Assembly: GCA_025435555.1 (NCBI GenBank)
Contig: JAIWWG010000002.1
Location: forward strand, 744,001-808,000
Length of the DNA: 64,000 bases
Direction: 5' to 3'
From: Chytriomyces cf. hyalinus JEL632
Taxonomy: Eukaryota; Chytridiomycota; Chytridiomycetes; Chytridiales; Chytriomycetaceae
Each line of letters starts with the position of its first letter. Position 1 is the first letter of the stretch. The translations under genes were made by a program, and so were the position numbers. The notes under the pieces were generated by a model that did no database searches, had not been told where the DNA came from, and worked only from the letters and a program-made list of their open reading frames with translations. Below are positions 25,785 through 37,223 of this stretch, piece after piece.

Positions 25785-25852
25785 TCTTGTCGAGTGTTTG
25801 TCAAAGATTTCCAATTTGACTCCCGTTTTGTGAATGTAAAAAAAATATAACG
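25785..25852. promoter_or_regulatory. bidirectional upstream region CFAP57 / NAXD
   Basis: The start codons of CFAP57 (minus) and NAD(P)HX dehydratase (plus) are 68 bases apart, so both genes must share this A/T-rich promoter segment. It is called from spacing only. Confidence 0.55.
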
Positions 25853-27307
25853 ATGAAGGTGCTCCATTCGAAAAGCGTTGTTCGCGAAACGCGTGCATTC
25901 ATGCCGCCCATTGATGGCAGCGCATCCAGCTTAAGAAAGGGTCAGAGCGGGCGTATCCTCGTTGTCGGCGGCAGCAGCGAGTACACTGGGTGAGTCATAC
26001 CCTCTCCCTTTCGAAGGTTATTGTCATTTAAACCGGTCTCACTTCCCAGGGCTCCCTTCTACGCATCGATGGCCGCACTGAGAAGTGGCGCCGATATTGC
26101 CCATGTGGCCTGTGTGAGTGCCCGAATTCACCCCAAGATCAGAACACTGATCCACGCACAAATCAATTCTCAGCATCCACGTGCAGGCGCTGCCATCCGG
26201 ACCCTGTCTCCAGAACTCATTGTTCATCCGTGTCTAGAGTGCGTTTTTTGCGTCTATGCGAAATCATTGGTTTCTATATTCTGTCTGACCACTGTTTAAA
26301 GTCCTGTTCTCACAGCCAATGAGGCCGCACAGAGAGTGCTGGAAATTGCAAAGAGGGTTCATGTGGTGGTGATTGGGCCAGGTCTTTCTCGGGATTCTTT
26401 CATGCTCGATGTGGCGGCACGAATACTTTTGGGTCTTAAGGAGCAAGAGAAAATGGTCGTCTTAGATGCGGTTCGTTGTTCGATTTGTGAATTTCGGCGC
26501 TGTATCTCACGAATTATCCAAATCCAACTGATACCCTCTCACAGGACGCGTTATTTTTGTGCTCCCAAAGGCCGGAGCTTGTCAATGGCTACAGGTGTGT
26601 ATTCCTCGTGCGCACCAGATTTGAATTCCATCATGACCAAAGTGCTTGTTTTTCGCAACAGAAACGCGGTTCTCACTCCAAATTACGGAGAATTTCTGCG
26701 GTTGTGCGAAACTCTGGTAAACTACTACACACGATCATTTCCTTGCATAAACTGATTGCGCCACTCTCCAGAATATCCCCGTATCTGAAAGTGAACGCGT
26801 CGACGCTGTTAATTTGCTCAGCAGTCGGCTTGGTTGTTGTGTCGTTTTGAAAGGAGAAGAAGATATTGTGAGCAATGTAACTTCAGGTAACCCTCGCAAT
26901 GTCCCATCATCGCCTTCTTCTTTTTTTATTGAAAATCTTGGATTGAAACTTTAGTCTGCATCCGAGAAAGAGGCTCACCACGAAGATGCGGTGGCCAAGG
27001 AGACCTTCTTTCAGGAATTATCGCGACTTTTATTTCATGGATGCTTGGAGCGAAGGCGGGCATCTATTCTCGTCAGCAGGCAAACGTGCCAGCATCTGTC
27101 ATTGTGAATCTGATTGACGAGGACGAGATGGCAGATGTTCCAGTGTTGTTACTCATGTGCAGTGCTGCTTGTATCCTGGTAAAACAAGTTGCCCGGCGAG
27201 CATTTGATATGAAAGGTCGTGCAATGACTGCAACTTTGATGGTGGATGTTGTTGGGGATGTGTTTTCGGAATCGTTTGATGAAGCCGAGTCAAAGAAGAG
27301 AAATTGA
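25853..27307 (+). CDS. NAXD: ATP/ADP-dependent NAD(P)H-hydrate dehydratase
   Basis: Seven exons (25853-25989, 26050-26238, 26302-26470, 26545-26594, 26662-26716, 26772-26886, 26955-27307) give 355 residues. The enzyme repairs damaged NAD(P)H hydrates. Ribokinase-fold landmarks are GRILVVGGSSEYTGAPFYA, VVIGPGLSRD, MVVLDADALFLCSQRPEL, VLTPNYGEFLRL and the nucleotide/catalytic motif RRCGGQGDLLSG (family G-x-G-D with the catalytic Asp). No clear cleavable presequence is seen, so location is uncertain. The acceptor at 26302 (TTTAAAG) was chosen over a nearby CACAG because only it keeps DPVLTANEAAQRVLE in frame. The epimerase partner (NAXE) is not in this window. Confidence 0.94.
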
Positions 27308-27443
27308 TAAAAACGCATGCATTGCAGTTACTCAGTCTTGAATGAACACCTGGCCCTTGTGAAGTCAGACAAAAGGATTGGCAGAAAAGCCGCTCACACC
27401 TTCTTTGTTTTTCAATCGCTGAGAAGAATTTTGGCCAATGAAA

Positions 27444-30320
27444 TCAAGTCCTCTCAATAAATAACGCTTCAAAAATGTCCAGCATCTTCACCGTTTCATC
27501 CATGCGTATCGCCATCTCCTTCTCAACATCCTCATCTGTTCGCACCATCCCAAACTCCAAATTTCGTATTGTAATGACTGTATTCGCGACGGAAAAAGTC
27601 GGCCCCGAGTTACTTCCGCCGCTATGCTTTTGTTTCCCGTCCGCGTTTCGAGACTGCGGCTTTTTGGGTACACTACCATGACTCATGGCAGGCGTTGGAA
27701 CCCTGCTTTGCGCGGGTGATGAATTCAGCGACGCCGTCACGGAGCTCAAATTCGACGGTCCCAGGGCAGTTCGAGCGTCCTGCGTCGTCGAAGCACCGAG
27801 TTGCGGAGAAAGAGTGCCGCGAGGAAGTGAATCTGTTCTCAGGAAGCGAGTCTGAGACGGTGGTGTGCCTGGTGCTGAAAGCGCTGCTGCTGCTGCGGGG
27901 CTGCTTGATGCGCTCCGAGGAGGGATATGGAATGCTGCTGTTGTGGCTGAAAAATGAGGAGTTGCGGAGGTGGCTGAAGGGAGAGATAGAGGGCTTTCTG
28001 TGATGGTCCTTTCTTGGTGTTTTATATGAGGAGCAGATGATCCAGCATTTGCTTCCAAACTTTCTTGATTGCTATCCGAGGTAGTTACAGCGGTAGTGTC
28101 GCCTTCATACATTTGCGAAGAAGACTCGGATTCATTTGTAAAGATTTCCTGAACGCCAGTCTTTTTGATCAAAGGTAAGCTTGGGGCTTGCCGTATCGGA
28201 GGAGTTTTGTCGAAATCAGAGTCAGCGTCTCTGGATTCAAAATTTGAGGTGCTGTGCCCATGCATCATTCGATTTCCTGAGCTTATTGAACCCACGGGAG
28301 GAAAGTTTGAAGCAGAGCCAGGGGAATCATCCACTGCTCCTCAGTTTTTAGAACAAATATCTGACGGGACGGATTACTTAAAGCATCTCACCTGGGGAAA
28401 GATCACCAATGTATCCTTTGATGGTATCTGACTTCCAGTAGTCTTCATCAGGATCAGTTTTGTCTCCTAATGCATCGCCCGCCACCGGCTTGAAAATACG
28501 AAATTTATCAGTAGCTGCAGGGATACAAAGAATAGGTCGAGTCTCACTTTTGAAGTCCAACGAGAGCGAATCGTATTCAAAGATCCATTTTTTGAATCGT
28601 CGTCATCGTCTACTATAGCAGTCTGACCGAGCATCGCTTCAATTATAGCTGGACCATTCGATTCCACGGCGTCAGAGTTGTCTGGAACTTTGCTCGGAGG
28701 CCTGATACTCGAAGTTCGACCATGTAAGGAAGGATTGGATGTGCGAATGAGCGAGCTTCCGGGCCGGATACTTGTCCTCCGCGAGTTGAATGAATCGAAA
28801 ATCCAAGAATCTTCTTCATCGGGAATAACGGCTTCCGACTCGTTTCTGAAAGAGCAAAATGTCAGTACGAGTGCATGAAGTTACATGTTTGGACTTACTC
28901 TCTGGGAGAGACTGCTTGCTCATTCTGATTTTCATTTTTCCAGATTGCGTGTCGATCGAGCAGGTCGCGGATCAGTGAATTCGAAATGCCTTTTGCGGGC
29001 GCGTTTTTGATGAATCGAGATTTCAGCAAATCTTCAGCATTGGGTCTCTGTTTGTGGTCTTTAAAAAAAAGAGGCCTCAGATTCATTCGAAAACAAGCAT
29101 ACCTGATCAGGATCTTCGGTCAAACACAGCGCAATAAACTCTTTGATCATGGGCGAGAAATTGCCTTCAATTTGTGCGGGTCGAGAGCGTGGAATCAGAA
29201 AGATTGCTTTTCGAGGATCAAAGTTGGCGAAAGGAGGGTTTCCAGTCGCCAGTTCAATGATTGTGATTCCGAGGGACCAGATATCGGCCTTGTAGTCGTA
29301 CTGCGAACGCGTAATCTGAAAAAGACATGCCACTGTTTTGTTCATTGCCGGATGAGGAGATGTAAGAAAAAACGAATCGCGTACAATTTCAGGTGCTAAA
29401 GGAGGGTGATCGCCAAATCGGTGGTGAGTGAATCTATTGTTGCGGCGAAAATCAAGTTAAATATACCCATCCCTTTAACGAGCAAAGCCAGTTAGAACTT
29501 GTACGAAAATAGTGCAGACTGTTCTTACAGTACGGTGTCCCGACAAAAGAATTGCGACGGTTCCCCGCAGAAGGCATGTGCCCGGCAACTCCAAAATCGC
29601 ACAGCTTCACTTGCCCAGTTTCAGTGAGAAGAATGTTCGCCGCTTTATCGAGTACAGAAGACCCAGCAACCGGGCATCGGAAATAAAAAGAAGGGCAACT
29701 GTTGGAAGGTGTTCCATACTGGCAACAAGAAGAAAGCACACCTTTGATGTCCCGATGTATGATTTTGACGGATTTGTGGAGATAAACCAGCGCATGGACA
29801 ATTTCCCTAGCGATGATGGATATGCATCGTTCCTCGATGGCCCCCGATTTCAGCTGTCGGCGCGAGGGTCGTTAATTTTCCGCCCGCCAAGATTCTGCGA
29901 ATTCCGCCACAAACCAGGTTCCGCAACGATCCTCCTCCGGCGTAGTCCATCACGATCCATAACTTAGTTCCCACGAGATAGCTGCCATGGTACCGAGTAA
30001 TGTACTTGTTGTCAATGTGGGAGAGCACAGATATCTCCTTTCGAACGTCCACAATTTCGTCATCCTCAGTGTCCAAGTCGAGGACTTTAATGGCAACAAT
30101 TTCGCCGTTTGATCGCTTGATTCTGTGATGTCCGTTCATGAAGACGGAGGGTGGGTGGGGGTGAGATGGAGAATGTGGGGAGGGCAGCACAACGTGTTTG
30201 GTCACCCGCGATAAACTTCTCCGAACGAGCCCTTGCCTGGCAGAAAACTGAGTCAGGCCATCGAACCTGTTCAGCAGATGCACGCTTACCGATGCGCTCC
30301 ACAGTGTCATACAAATCCAT
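27444..30320 (-). CDS. GCK-III (MST3/MST4/STK25-type) Ste20-family protein kinase
   Basis: Twelve exons (30320-30290, 30236-30206, 30122-29915, 29853-29742, 29642-29529, 29472-29467, 29395-29385, 29315-29103, 29047-28899, 28845-28548, 28488-28392, 28339-27444) give 721 residues. The kinase domain begins at residue 4: DTVERIGKGSFGEVYRG, catalytic Lys in EIVAIKVLDLD, HRDIKAANILL, DFGVAG, GTPYWMAPEI, DIWSLGITIIELATG. It then has the GCK-III-like stretch RFIKNAPAKGISNSLIRDL. A long Ser/Thr/Pro-rich tail ends in a charged helix (VRTDEDVEKEMAIRMDETVK). The activation-segment WMAPEI is split over two microexons of 6 and 11 nt. Fungal relatives control polarity and septation; the cellular role here is inferred. 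Confidence 0.92.
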
Positions 30321-30468
30321 CTGGCACACCTGGACTCGCCGGTAATAAATATTTATTGTAAAAAGAATATAAATGCCAACTCCAACGAACACGAACGCCC
30401 ATTTTATTGCGCTCCGCCGCCGGCCCGCGAGTTTATCCGCTGTTGCTGCCTTCCAAACTCCTGGCGGG
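30321..30468. promoter_or_regulatory. divergent upstream region kinase / stomatin-like gene
   Basis: 148 bases lie between the kinase start (30320, minus) and the preferred stomatin-like start (30469, plus); only 52 if the upstream in-frame ATG at 30373 is used. A minus-strand open frame across this region with a hydrophobic stretch has no family match and is treated as chance. Confidence 0.45.
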
Positions 30469-32015
30469 ATGCGCCGGGCCCTCAGTTCTTCGATTCTTTC
30501 CAAGTGGTCGAACGGTCAGAACGACGGCGGCGGTGGATTCGGCGGCGGCCGATTTGGCCGGGTATCTAGTGCCGGACGACTTCCACCCGTGAACACGGTA
30601 CACGACAACACAGACCAAAGATTTTATCTCTCAGCTCAAAACCACATTTCTTTCTCACGTCCCAGGTCATTATGTTTGTTCCGCAAGCATCCGTCTATGT
30701 CGTAGAGGTTCGTTCGCCCGTACTCAAAAATATGACAGAGTTTGAAGGGGACCTTGTGGTTTTGACCAAAACTAAACAACTCATGCGTCAATCCAGCGCT
30801 TCGGAAAGTTCCACAAGATTCTGGAACCTGGACTTGCCGTGCTCATTCCCTTCATCGATCGTATTCGCTATGTCCAGTCTCTTAAAGAGAATGCTGTTGA
30901 AATCCCAACACAGAGTGCTATTACTCATGGTATGTGTCCATGTCGCACAAAATTTTACACGACGGTGAGAGACTGATTTGTGCGTTTGCAGACAACGTGA
31001 CACTCGAGATTGATGGGGTACTGTATTACCGTATCGAGGATCCGTATAAAGTAAGCATCAGTCTGCTTTGCGTCCCCGCTCGACTCAACTTGTTCCACGC
31101 GTTTAGGCGTCGTACGGCGTGGAGGATGCCGAATTTGCGGTATCGCAATTGGCCCAAACTACCATGGTACACATTCATGATTATCTTTTTCCTTCTTCTT
31201 GCCTGTTTTTGATTCCATTTCCATCATTCATATCAGAGAGCCGAAATTGGACAGCTTACGTTAGACAGAACTCTTGCAGAGAGAACTCAACTGAATACCA
31301 ATATTGTAAACGCGATCAATTCTGCTGCCTTTGATTGGGGAATTCGATGTTTGAGGTGAAGCATTTTTGCTTCACATTGGGAGACCGCCATTTCGAATTT
31401 AAAATATATTTCACATTGCAGATACGAAATTAGAGATGTCCACCCTCCTGAGAATGTCGTATCAAGCATGCATAAACAAGTGAGTGCTGAGCGAAGAAAG
31501 CGTGCCGAGATTCTGGAATCCGAAGGAGCTCGTCAGGCTGCTATTAATGTGGCAGAAGGTCGCAAACAAGCAATGATCTTGGAATCAGAGGCAGAAAAAA
31601 TGACTCAGATCAATATGGCAGAGGGTAAATTCCATTTCCAAGTTAGAATGTCAACTCATTTGTGACGAGTTTTTCAGGTGAGGCCGAATCGATAAGACTG
31701 AAGGCTGCTGCATCTTCACAGGCGATAGCGCAAGTTTCCACTGCGATTAAGCAGCACGGAGACGCAGCTCAAGATGCAGTCTCATTATCTGTTGCAGAAA
31801 AGTATATCGAGTCATTTGGCAAAATCGCGAAAGAAGGCACAACTGTCGTGGTTCCGAGTAACGTTGGAGATGCGTAAGTTTCTTCTAGTTTTCCATTTTG
31901 TCAATTATGAAACTGATTATGTGTACCTAGCGCGGGGATGGTCACGCAACTGATGTCGGTGTTCTCGTCAGTGAAAAATACCAGGGCACAGAACAAGCCT
32001 TCTGACAATCAATGA
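30469..32015 (+). CDS. STOML2: stomatin-like protein 2, mitochondrial (prohibitin-domain)
   Basis: Nine exons (30469-30597, 30666-30707, 30797-30929, 30992-31050, 31107-31166, 31237-31355, 31422-31624, 31678-31873, 31931-32015) give 341 residues. The SPFH/band-7 domain is complete: VIMFVPQASVYVVE, RFGKFHKILEPGLAVLIPF, NVTLEIDGVLYYRIEDPYK, ASYGVEDAEFAVSQLAQTTM, GIRCLRYEIRDVHPPENV. It continues into the coiled coil SAERRKRAEILESEGARQAA. The N-terminus is Arg/Ser/Gly-rich, fitting a mitochondrial presequence. An in-frame ATG at 30373 would add 32 residues, also presequence-like. SLP-2 scaffolds cardiolipin-prohibitin domains in the inner membrane. All introns are 53-89 nt. Confidence 0.94.
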
Positions 32016-32032
32016 TTGTGGGAAATGTGTGA

Positions 32033-32222
32033 ACTGACAATAAACTTCGCCGTCTTTGGCATCCGTAATTTTCACCGCTCCAGCATCCGTGGCTGAGTGC
32101 CAGAAGCGATGGCAATCCATGTGAGGGCACCAAGCACAGGATACGAATCGAATCAAAGGAAAGATTGGAATCAGCAGGGCATTGATTACTGAGCGATGAA
32201 GCAGTACCGCCCTAAAAAATAC
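32033..32222 (-). other. possible short unidentified coding segment
   Basis: Between the stomatin-like and DNAJC28 stop codons, the minus strand stays open from about 32222 to its stop at 31968. It could follow a TTTTTTAG acceptor. The frame reads CAWCPHMDCHRFWHSATDAG and then AVKITDAKDGEVYCQFTHF, which is more protein-like than chance frames here and Cys/His-rich. There is no ATG in a good position and I do not recognise it. It may equally be 3' untranslated sequence of both convergent genes. Confidence 0.25.
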
Positions 32223-32263
32223 TGAGCTTTCCGAATTTATTGTGCCAAGATAACGTGTTTTAT

Positions 32264-33513
32264 TTATTGCGGGTCGATGGCACTTCGCGCTTTTTGAAGC
32301 TCCTTTTCTACGCTGAGAAGAACTTTTTTCACTCCTGGTGACTGCAGATTGTAGTCTCGTATTTTTGCGTTGGTTTCGTCAATTCGTTTTGATGCCCACT
32401 CATCCCCCAACGCTTTCCATCTGGACTCTGCTGAAACTGAGCTGTTGTGATTCGTGGGTGAGGGCCGTTGCTTCTCTCGCGCTCCGAGTAGGTTTGTTAT
32501 CCACAAACCCAGTGACGTCATTTGCTTCGATGATGCAACCGCAGTGAGATCATGATACGAGTTACTCTCGTTTACAATGTGACAGAAACACTCCCTCGCG
32601 AGATTTTCAAGTTCCTTCCGCAGTTTGGCTGTCTCCCGGTCAACTTCTTGACCTGCTTCGATCCATCCGGGTAAAACATTCTGACTTTTGATCATTCGGT
32701 TCATAATCAGCTCGGTGTCCGAAAGATGCACATTGAGTCTCTCGTCAGTGTCAAACTGGATCGGCTTTCCCCGACCACTGAGATCGTCAAACTGGCCTTT
32801 CCTGCGAGCACGCGCAATTTGCTCATCTACAAGCGATTCGAACGAATCAAGGGTTGGCCGGATTGTCAAGTAATCTTCGTAGAGCTGTTGGGTCGGGGTT
32901 TTATACGCGGCAGCATCGCTTTTAGCATGTTGCGCTCGAATCAGAGTTGACGCCCGATTGAGCCCCTCTTTCTGAGATCGGGCGGATGAATACTCTCCGT
33001 TCTCAAGAAACTGTCTGCTTGCGATGGCTGGCCGTGACGGTCCTTTTGGGTTGAGGTCAGCTCCTGGCCTTGATGACTGCACCGACTGTAACAAGAAACG
33101 CTTTTGAATCGCATCTTTCGCGGCAACATCGTCTGACAGCGTAGGTTCATTCTCCACAAATGCTGCGACTGCTGATTTTTTCAGCTGAAGTGGTCCGTGT
33201 GTGAAATGACCATAACACCAAAAAAGCAGGAGAGAGACGGCAAGCTTACTATTTGCGATACATTTGGATTGTGAAAGCGAGCATCGATTTCGGCGTCCAA
33301 TTCAGGTGACGATATCAGCGTCGACGATGTTTCGTTCACAATCACCGAATCCTCAACCGCATCTGAGCCCACAAACGACGAGCGGGACGGTTCCTCTTTG
33401 TGTTGCTGATCGGACGGATTAGCAGAGGGTGTTACAGGCAAGCGCGACAGGAGACGGTGAGAGTGCATGAACAGCGATCGATAGTAAGCCGAGGGTATAG
33501 TTGATAGGAACAT
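32264..33513 (-). CDS. DNAJC28: DNAJC28-type DUF1992 protein, probably mitochondrial
   Basis: Two exons (33513-33250, 33184-32264) give 394 residues. The central region has the DUF1992 signature: DSFESLVDEQIARARRKGQFDDLSGRGKPIQ (conserved E-x-x-I-x-x-A-x-x-x-G-x-F-x-x-L-x-G-x-G-K-P), then LPGWIEAGQEVDRETAKLRK. The N-terminus (MFLSTIPSAYYRSLFMHSHR, RLLSRL) resembles a mitochondrial targeting peptide. I see no HPD J-domain motif, although animal DNAJC28 has a J domain; many fungal DUF1992 proteins lack it. The function of the family is not well defined. In-frame ATGs lie upstream at 33576 and downstream at 33468. I chose 33513 for its presequence character. Confidence 0.85.
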
Positions 33514-33658
33514 GTGGGCGATGTTTCCTGAGTTTAAGAACAAGGTGGTGAAAGGGCAGGCACAATGTCGAGGCAAGAAATGCGATTTTATGTTCCAATT
33601 TTTTTATGTATCCAAGTTGTGCTCACTTATTTTATGGATTCTCCCCCAAAAAATATTA

Positions 33659-33674
33659 GGCTGCGTTCGGCAAG
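33659..33674 (+). repeat. left terminal inverted repeat of Harbinger element
   Basis: GGCTGCGTTCGGCAAG, directly after TTA. It is the exact reverse complement of 37208-37223. Confidence 0.92.
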
Positions 33675-33932
33675 AAAAATGCAAAACACTCACCATTTCA
33701 AATGTTGCACTTGGCCCAAACGAAATTGCAAAAGGCATGTTGAGAGCAAGGATGATCCAGCAAATACAACAATTTCCTGAAAATGTCCACATCTCATATA
33801 TTCGCACTTGTTGAAGGCAAATGGAGATGGCGTCAAGGCTTCGAGTGGAGATGAGCTGTATGACAAGAGCAGACACACAGGAATAAATACAAGAGTTTCC
33901 CACATATACATATGAGCCTTTATTTTACACAT

Positions 33933-35275
33933 CTATTTACCCCTTCTACGCAAAACAGACTGGTAGTCCTCCCACATGGCAGCTGCAATTCTGTCCCGCC
34001 ACCCTTCTGATTGCACCCAATCATCCCCTCCTCTGGTGTTCTGATCACCACGATCAACTGTGGCAGGATCATTTTGCTTGGGAGCATCAAAAAAAGAGTC
34101 GTCACTGAATGAAGACCGTATGATGTTGAACAGTATTGGCAGAGCTATGGCAATGTTGCGTTGGGTTTCCAGAGAAAAGGACTGCATGTGCCTTAGAATG
34201 GGAAACTGTTTTCCCAGGCAGCCAAATATTCGTTCCACCACATTCTGAAGCTCTGCATGCTGCAGGTTGAACAGCTCCTTTGCATCAACAGGTCTGAGAA
34301 GTAAATCATTCATAATCAATGACAAACAATTCAAAGCAAATCATTCAATAAAGAATCATACTCTAGGTTGCCTTGGCACCACTCCTTCAGATGATACCTC
34401 ACTCCGTGGTAGGGAACAAGAACATTGTCCCGCTGCGCATAACCTGCATCCGCAACATACCATCTCCCTTCTGGAATGACAAATCCATTTTCGTATGCAT
34501 CCGCAAGCACTTTGCCATCATGAGCAGAACCCTCCCAGCCTGCATGAATGAACTGAAACTTCATGTCAAAGCCACAAACACCAAGCACGTTCTGCGTCAG
34601 CAATCTGCCTTTATGACATTGGTATGGGTTGCTTTCAGTTTCACCTACAACGGCACTGATGTGCGTCCTGTCAAATGCTCCAACACAGCTGTCAAAGAAG
34701 GGGGGTTTGGACTATCTGCTTGCGGCAGGCACATGAATTTCAGTTGCAGCTTAAGGAGGGCATTCAGTACCCCTTGAAAAGATCAACTGACAGTATCTGC
34801 AGAGTGTTGAAATCGCTCTTGCGTCGCACGGTTGGAGTTATTCCCTCCCACAACATACAGGAAAATGGCGACTTGCTCAAATGGCTGCATGAACCGAGTT
34901 GTTGGAAGTGCTCCAGTCAACACTAGCAGGTGCACCAAGCCACTGAAAAGAAAGCCTCAATAAAAGAACAACAGCAAAAAAATGAAAGCTCACTTACTCA
35001 TGCCTTTTGTAGCAACTGTGCTGTTTGTGGGGACTATGGGTGGCTGGAAACAGCAGCGCCTGCATTGGTGCTGGGCTTAAGTGTTGGTGCTGGAGGTGCA
35101 GTGCTGTGTAGTGCTGGAGGTGCAGTGCTGGAGGTGGTGGTGGGAGAGTAGCTCTGGGCAGAGGAGGCGGCAGGTTGCTGTTGGTGTTGTTGTGGCAGTG
35201 TGTTGGCAGCTGTGCAGTTCTTGCACTTTTTTCTCCTCCATTTGAGGGGAAACACTGTGACTCATATCCCCTCAT
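33933..35275 (-). pseudogene. Harbinger DDE transposase, inactivated
   Basis: Exons about 35275-34998, 34942-34362 and 34293-33933. Family marks are ERFQHSADTVS, the first catalytic Asp in VGAFDRTHIS, HDGKVLADA, the second in YVADAGYAQRD, and the Glu in ELQNVVERIFGCLGKQFPIL. The D-D-E triad is thus present in sequence. Two lesions break the frame: a TGA stop at 34783-34785, where CGA (Arg) would read on, and a one-base shift at the six-G run 34700-34705, just before FFDSCVGAFD. The N-terminal exon is rich in Pro, His and Thr. It is mirrored by the SANT-like gene running the other way. Described as found; no repaired sequence is offered. Confidence 0.85.
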
Positions 35276-35342
35276 TGCAATGACGCAATAGGGGGAATGG
35301 GTGGCACCATCTTTGCATTTTTTCTTCCAAGAACAAGATGCA

Positions 35343-36726
35343 ATGGCACCACGATCAGCGCCGCAGACGTCACCCTGCCGGAACGCTCAGCTGTACCAGA
35401 TACCAGCCCACCCTCCAATCCACATGCACACCCAGCCTCCGGCCCACACACACACCCAGCCTCAAGCGTACGTTCCAACCCAGACCCCTCCAACACAGAC
35501 CACTCCAGCCCAGACTGCTCCAGTACAGCAACCGCACTCTTGGGCAAAGGAGGAAGTCTCCTACATGCTGCATTTGCTGTTGATTGAAGCCGATTGTGGC
35601 AAACGAGCTGCTGGAACGTTCAAGCCAGAATCATGGCAGGTGGTGCTCAACAAGCTGAACCGAGAGTTCAACATCCAGTTGGACCTCACCCAAATCAAAT
35701 CCAAGGTCAACGTCCTCAAGCTCAAGCTCGGCGTTGCTTTAAAGATGCAAGACCTCAGCGGTTGGGGTTGGAATTTCTCCATTCACGCACCAACCAATGA
35801 AAAAGACGTTGTGAGGGTGTACATTGCGGTAAGCTTGCTTTTATGTGTGTATGTGCATGCCTTGCTGACCATTTTGTTTAGGCTCTACCTAAAGACAAGC
35901 AGGCATTGGCGCGCGAGCTGACAACTTCTGGTCTCGCTGACTTTGAATGTCTGAACTCATTGTTTACAGAGAGCATGGCCACGGGAAGGCTTGCCAGAAG
36001 CTCTGTGAACACTGAAGCCCCAGCCCCACCTGCTCCAGCCCCACCTGCTTCTCCTGCCACCAATACATCTATACCAGCAAGCCAACACCCAGTTACTGCG
36101 GGACCCTCTGACTATTCTCAAGACCTTGTCAACAACAACAACCCATTCTCCTTTGCACCACTCCCGCCTTCTCTTGCCTACCCCAACAGTGGTCCCTCAG
36201 GTTCGAGTGTGGTGCCACAAAGCTTAGCCTCACATGCAGCTACTCCGATCATTGGTCACTGGGATTCACCTATTCTGTCATCCACTGTATCAACCCCAAA
36301 TCCTTTCTTAGCGACACCTTTTGCTGCCTTCAGTGAGTTTTCACCTGTTCCTGAATCTTTTTGCCTCTACTGACACTGTTTTATGAACAGCCACTCAACA
36401 AAAGAAAGCATCTGCTCTTCTCAGCTCCAGTGAAAGTGTAGGGGAACGTCCGAAGCACTCCCATACTCTGGTGGCACCTCCATCTGAACTTGCTGTCTTT
36501 GCTGAAGGCCTGAAGTCCATCGTTGTTGCCCTGAATACACCACCAGCACCACCAGCACCACCACCACCTCCAGTTGCATCTCCCCAGCTGATGAACTTGC
36601 CATCCTGTCTCCTGCTATCCAACTGTCCATCTTTGTCGCCAAAAAAGTGAACAGGGTGCTCACCCGGTTCAATGGAGAGCTGAATGGAGAAAAGCTTGAT
36701 TGGCTGGACATGTCACTCACATGCAG
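35343..36726 (+). pseudogene. Harbinger-associated Myb/SANT-like DNA-binding protein, frameshifted
   Basis: Exons 35343-35828, 35882-36332 and 36391 onward. After a Pro/Thr/His-rich start comes the SANT-like domain: HSWAKEEVSYMLHLLLIEAD, ESWQVVLNKLNREFNI and LKLGVALKMQDLSGWGWN, the classic ...SGWGW... ending. A Pro/Ser-rich linker follows, then ELAVFAEGLKSIVVALNTPP. Within the CCA-rich repeat at about 36535-36580 the frame breaks. The natural continuation (DELAILSPAIQLSIF, KLDWLDMSLTCR) is in another frame. This protein normally helps the transposase bind the element ends. The start is the first ATG in frame; a GTG at 35301 opens the same frame. Confidence 0.75.
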
Positions 36727-37207
36727 GTACTGTGAATTGTTTGAAAACTCTCACCGAGCTGCGACTTTTTTGGGGACTTTGACAGATGAGGCGTATGTTG
36801 AATTTCTATGTCACTTGTGGAAGACGATTATTTCTGTGGAAGGGCCAAAAAGTGTGTGACAGGGAGCTGGGAGGAGTGCAGAGGTTTTCTTTTTGCGGAA
36901 GGTTTCCTTTTTCTTGGATGTTCATTTGTATTCAAATTAAAGTGAGTGTCTTGTGTAACCACTTTTTCCATCAAATACTGTATATTGAGCTCGGAAAACA
37001 GCTCCTGGCTGTTTCTCCAATGTGGAGCTGAAGTGGGCCAAGTTGTACATTTGGGCTTGGAAATAGGATCTGCAAAATAACTCCATCTCACAAATACTGT
37101 TTTGGTGTCTTCGGTGGTCAGATTGTGTATTTTCATTGGCTGATATCTGTGATGTTGTGTTTGACGAAAAAATACAACTTTGGCCCCTTATAAGCAGTAT
37201 TTTAACC

Positions 37208-37223
37208 CTTGCCGAACGCAGCC
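37208..37223 (-). repeat. right terminal inverted repeat of Harbinger element
   Basis: Reverse complement of the left repeat at 33659-33674, followed by TTA. Confidence 0.92.

Noticed and set aside
30087-30503. Minus-strand frame with a hydrophobic stretch (WAFVFVGVGIYILF) upstream of the kinase
   Set aside because: It overlaps the first exon of the stomatin-like gene, has no family match, and the kinase has its own ATG and short first exon.
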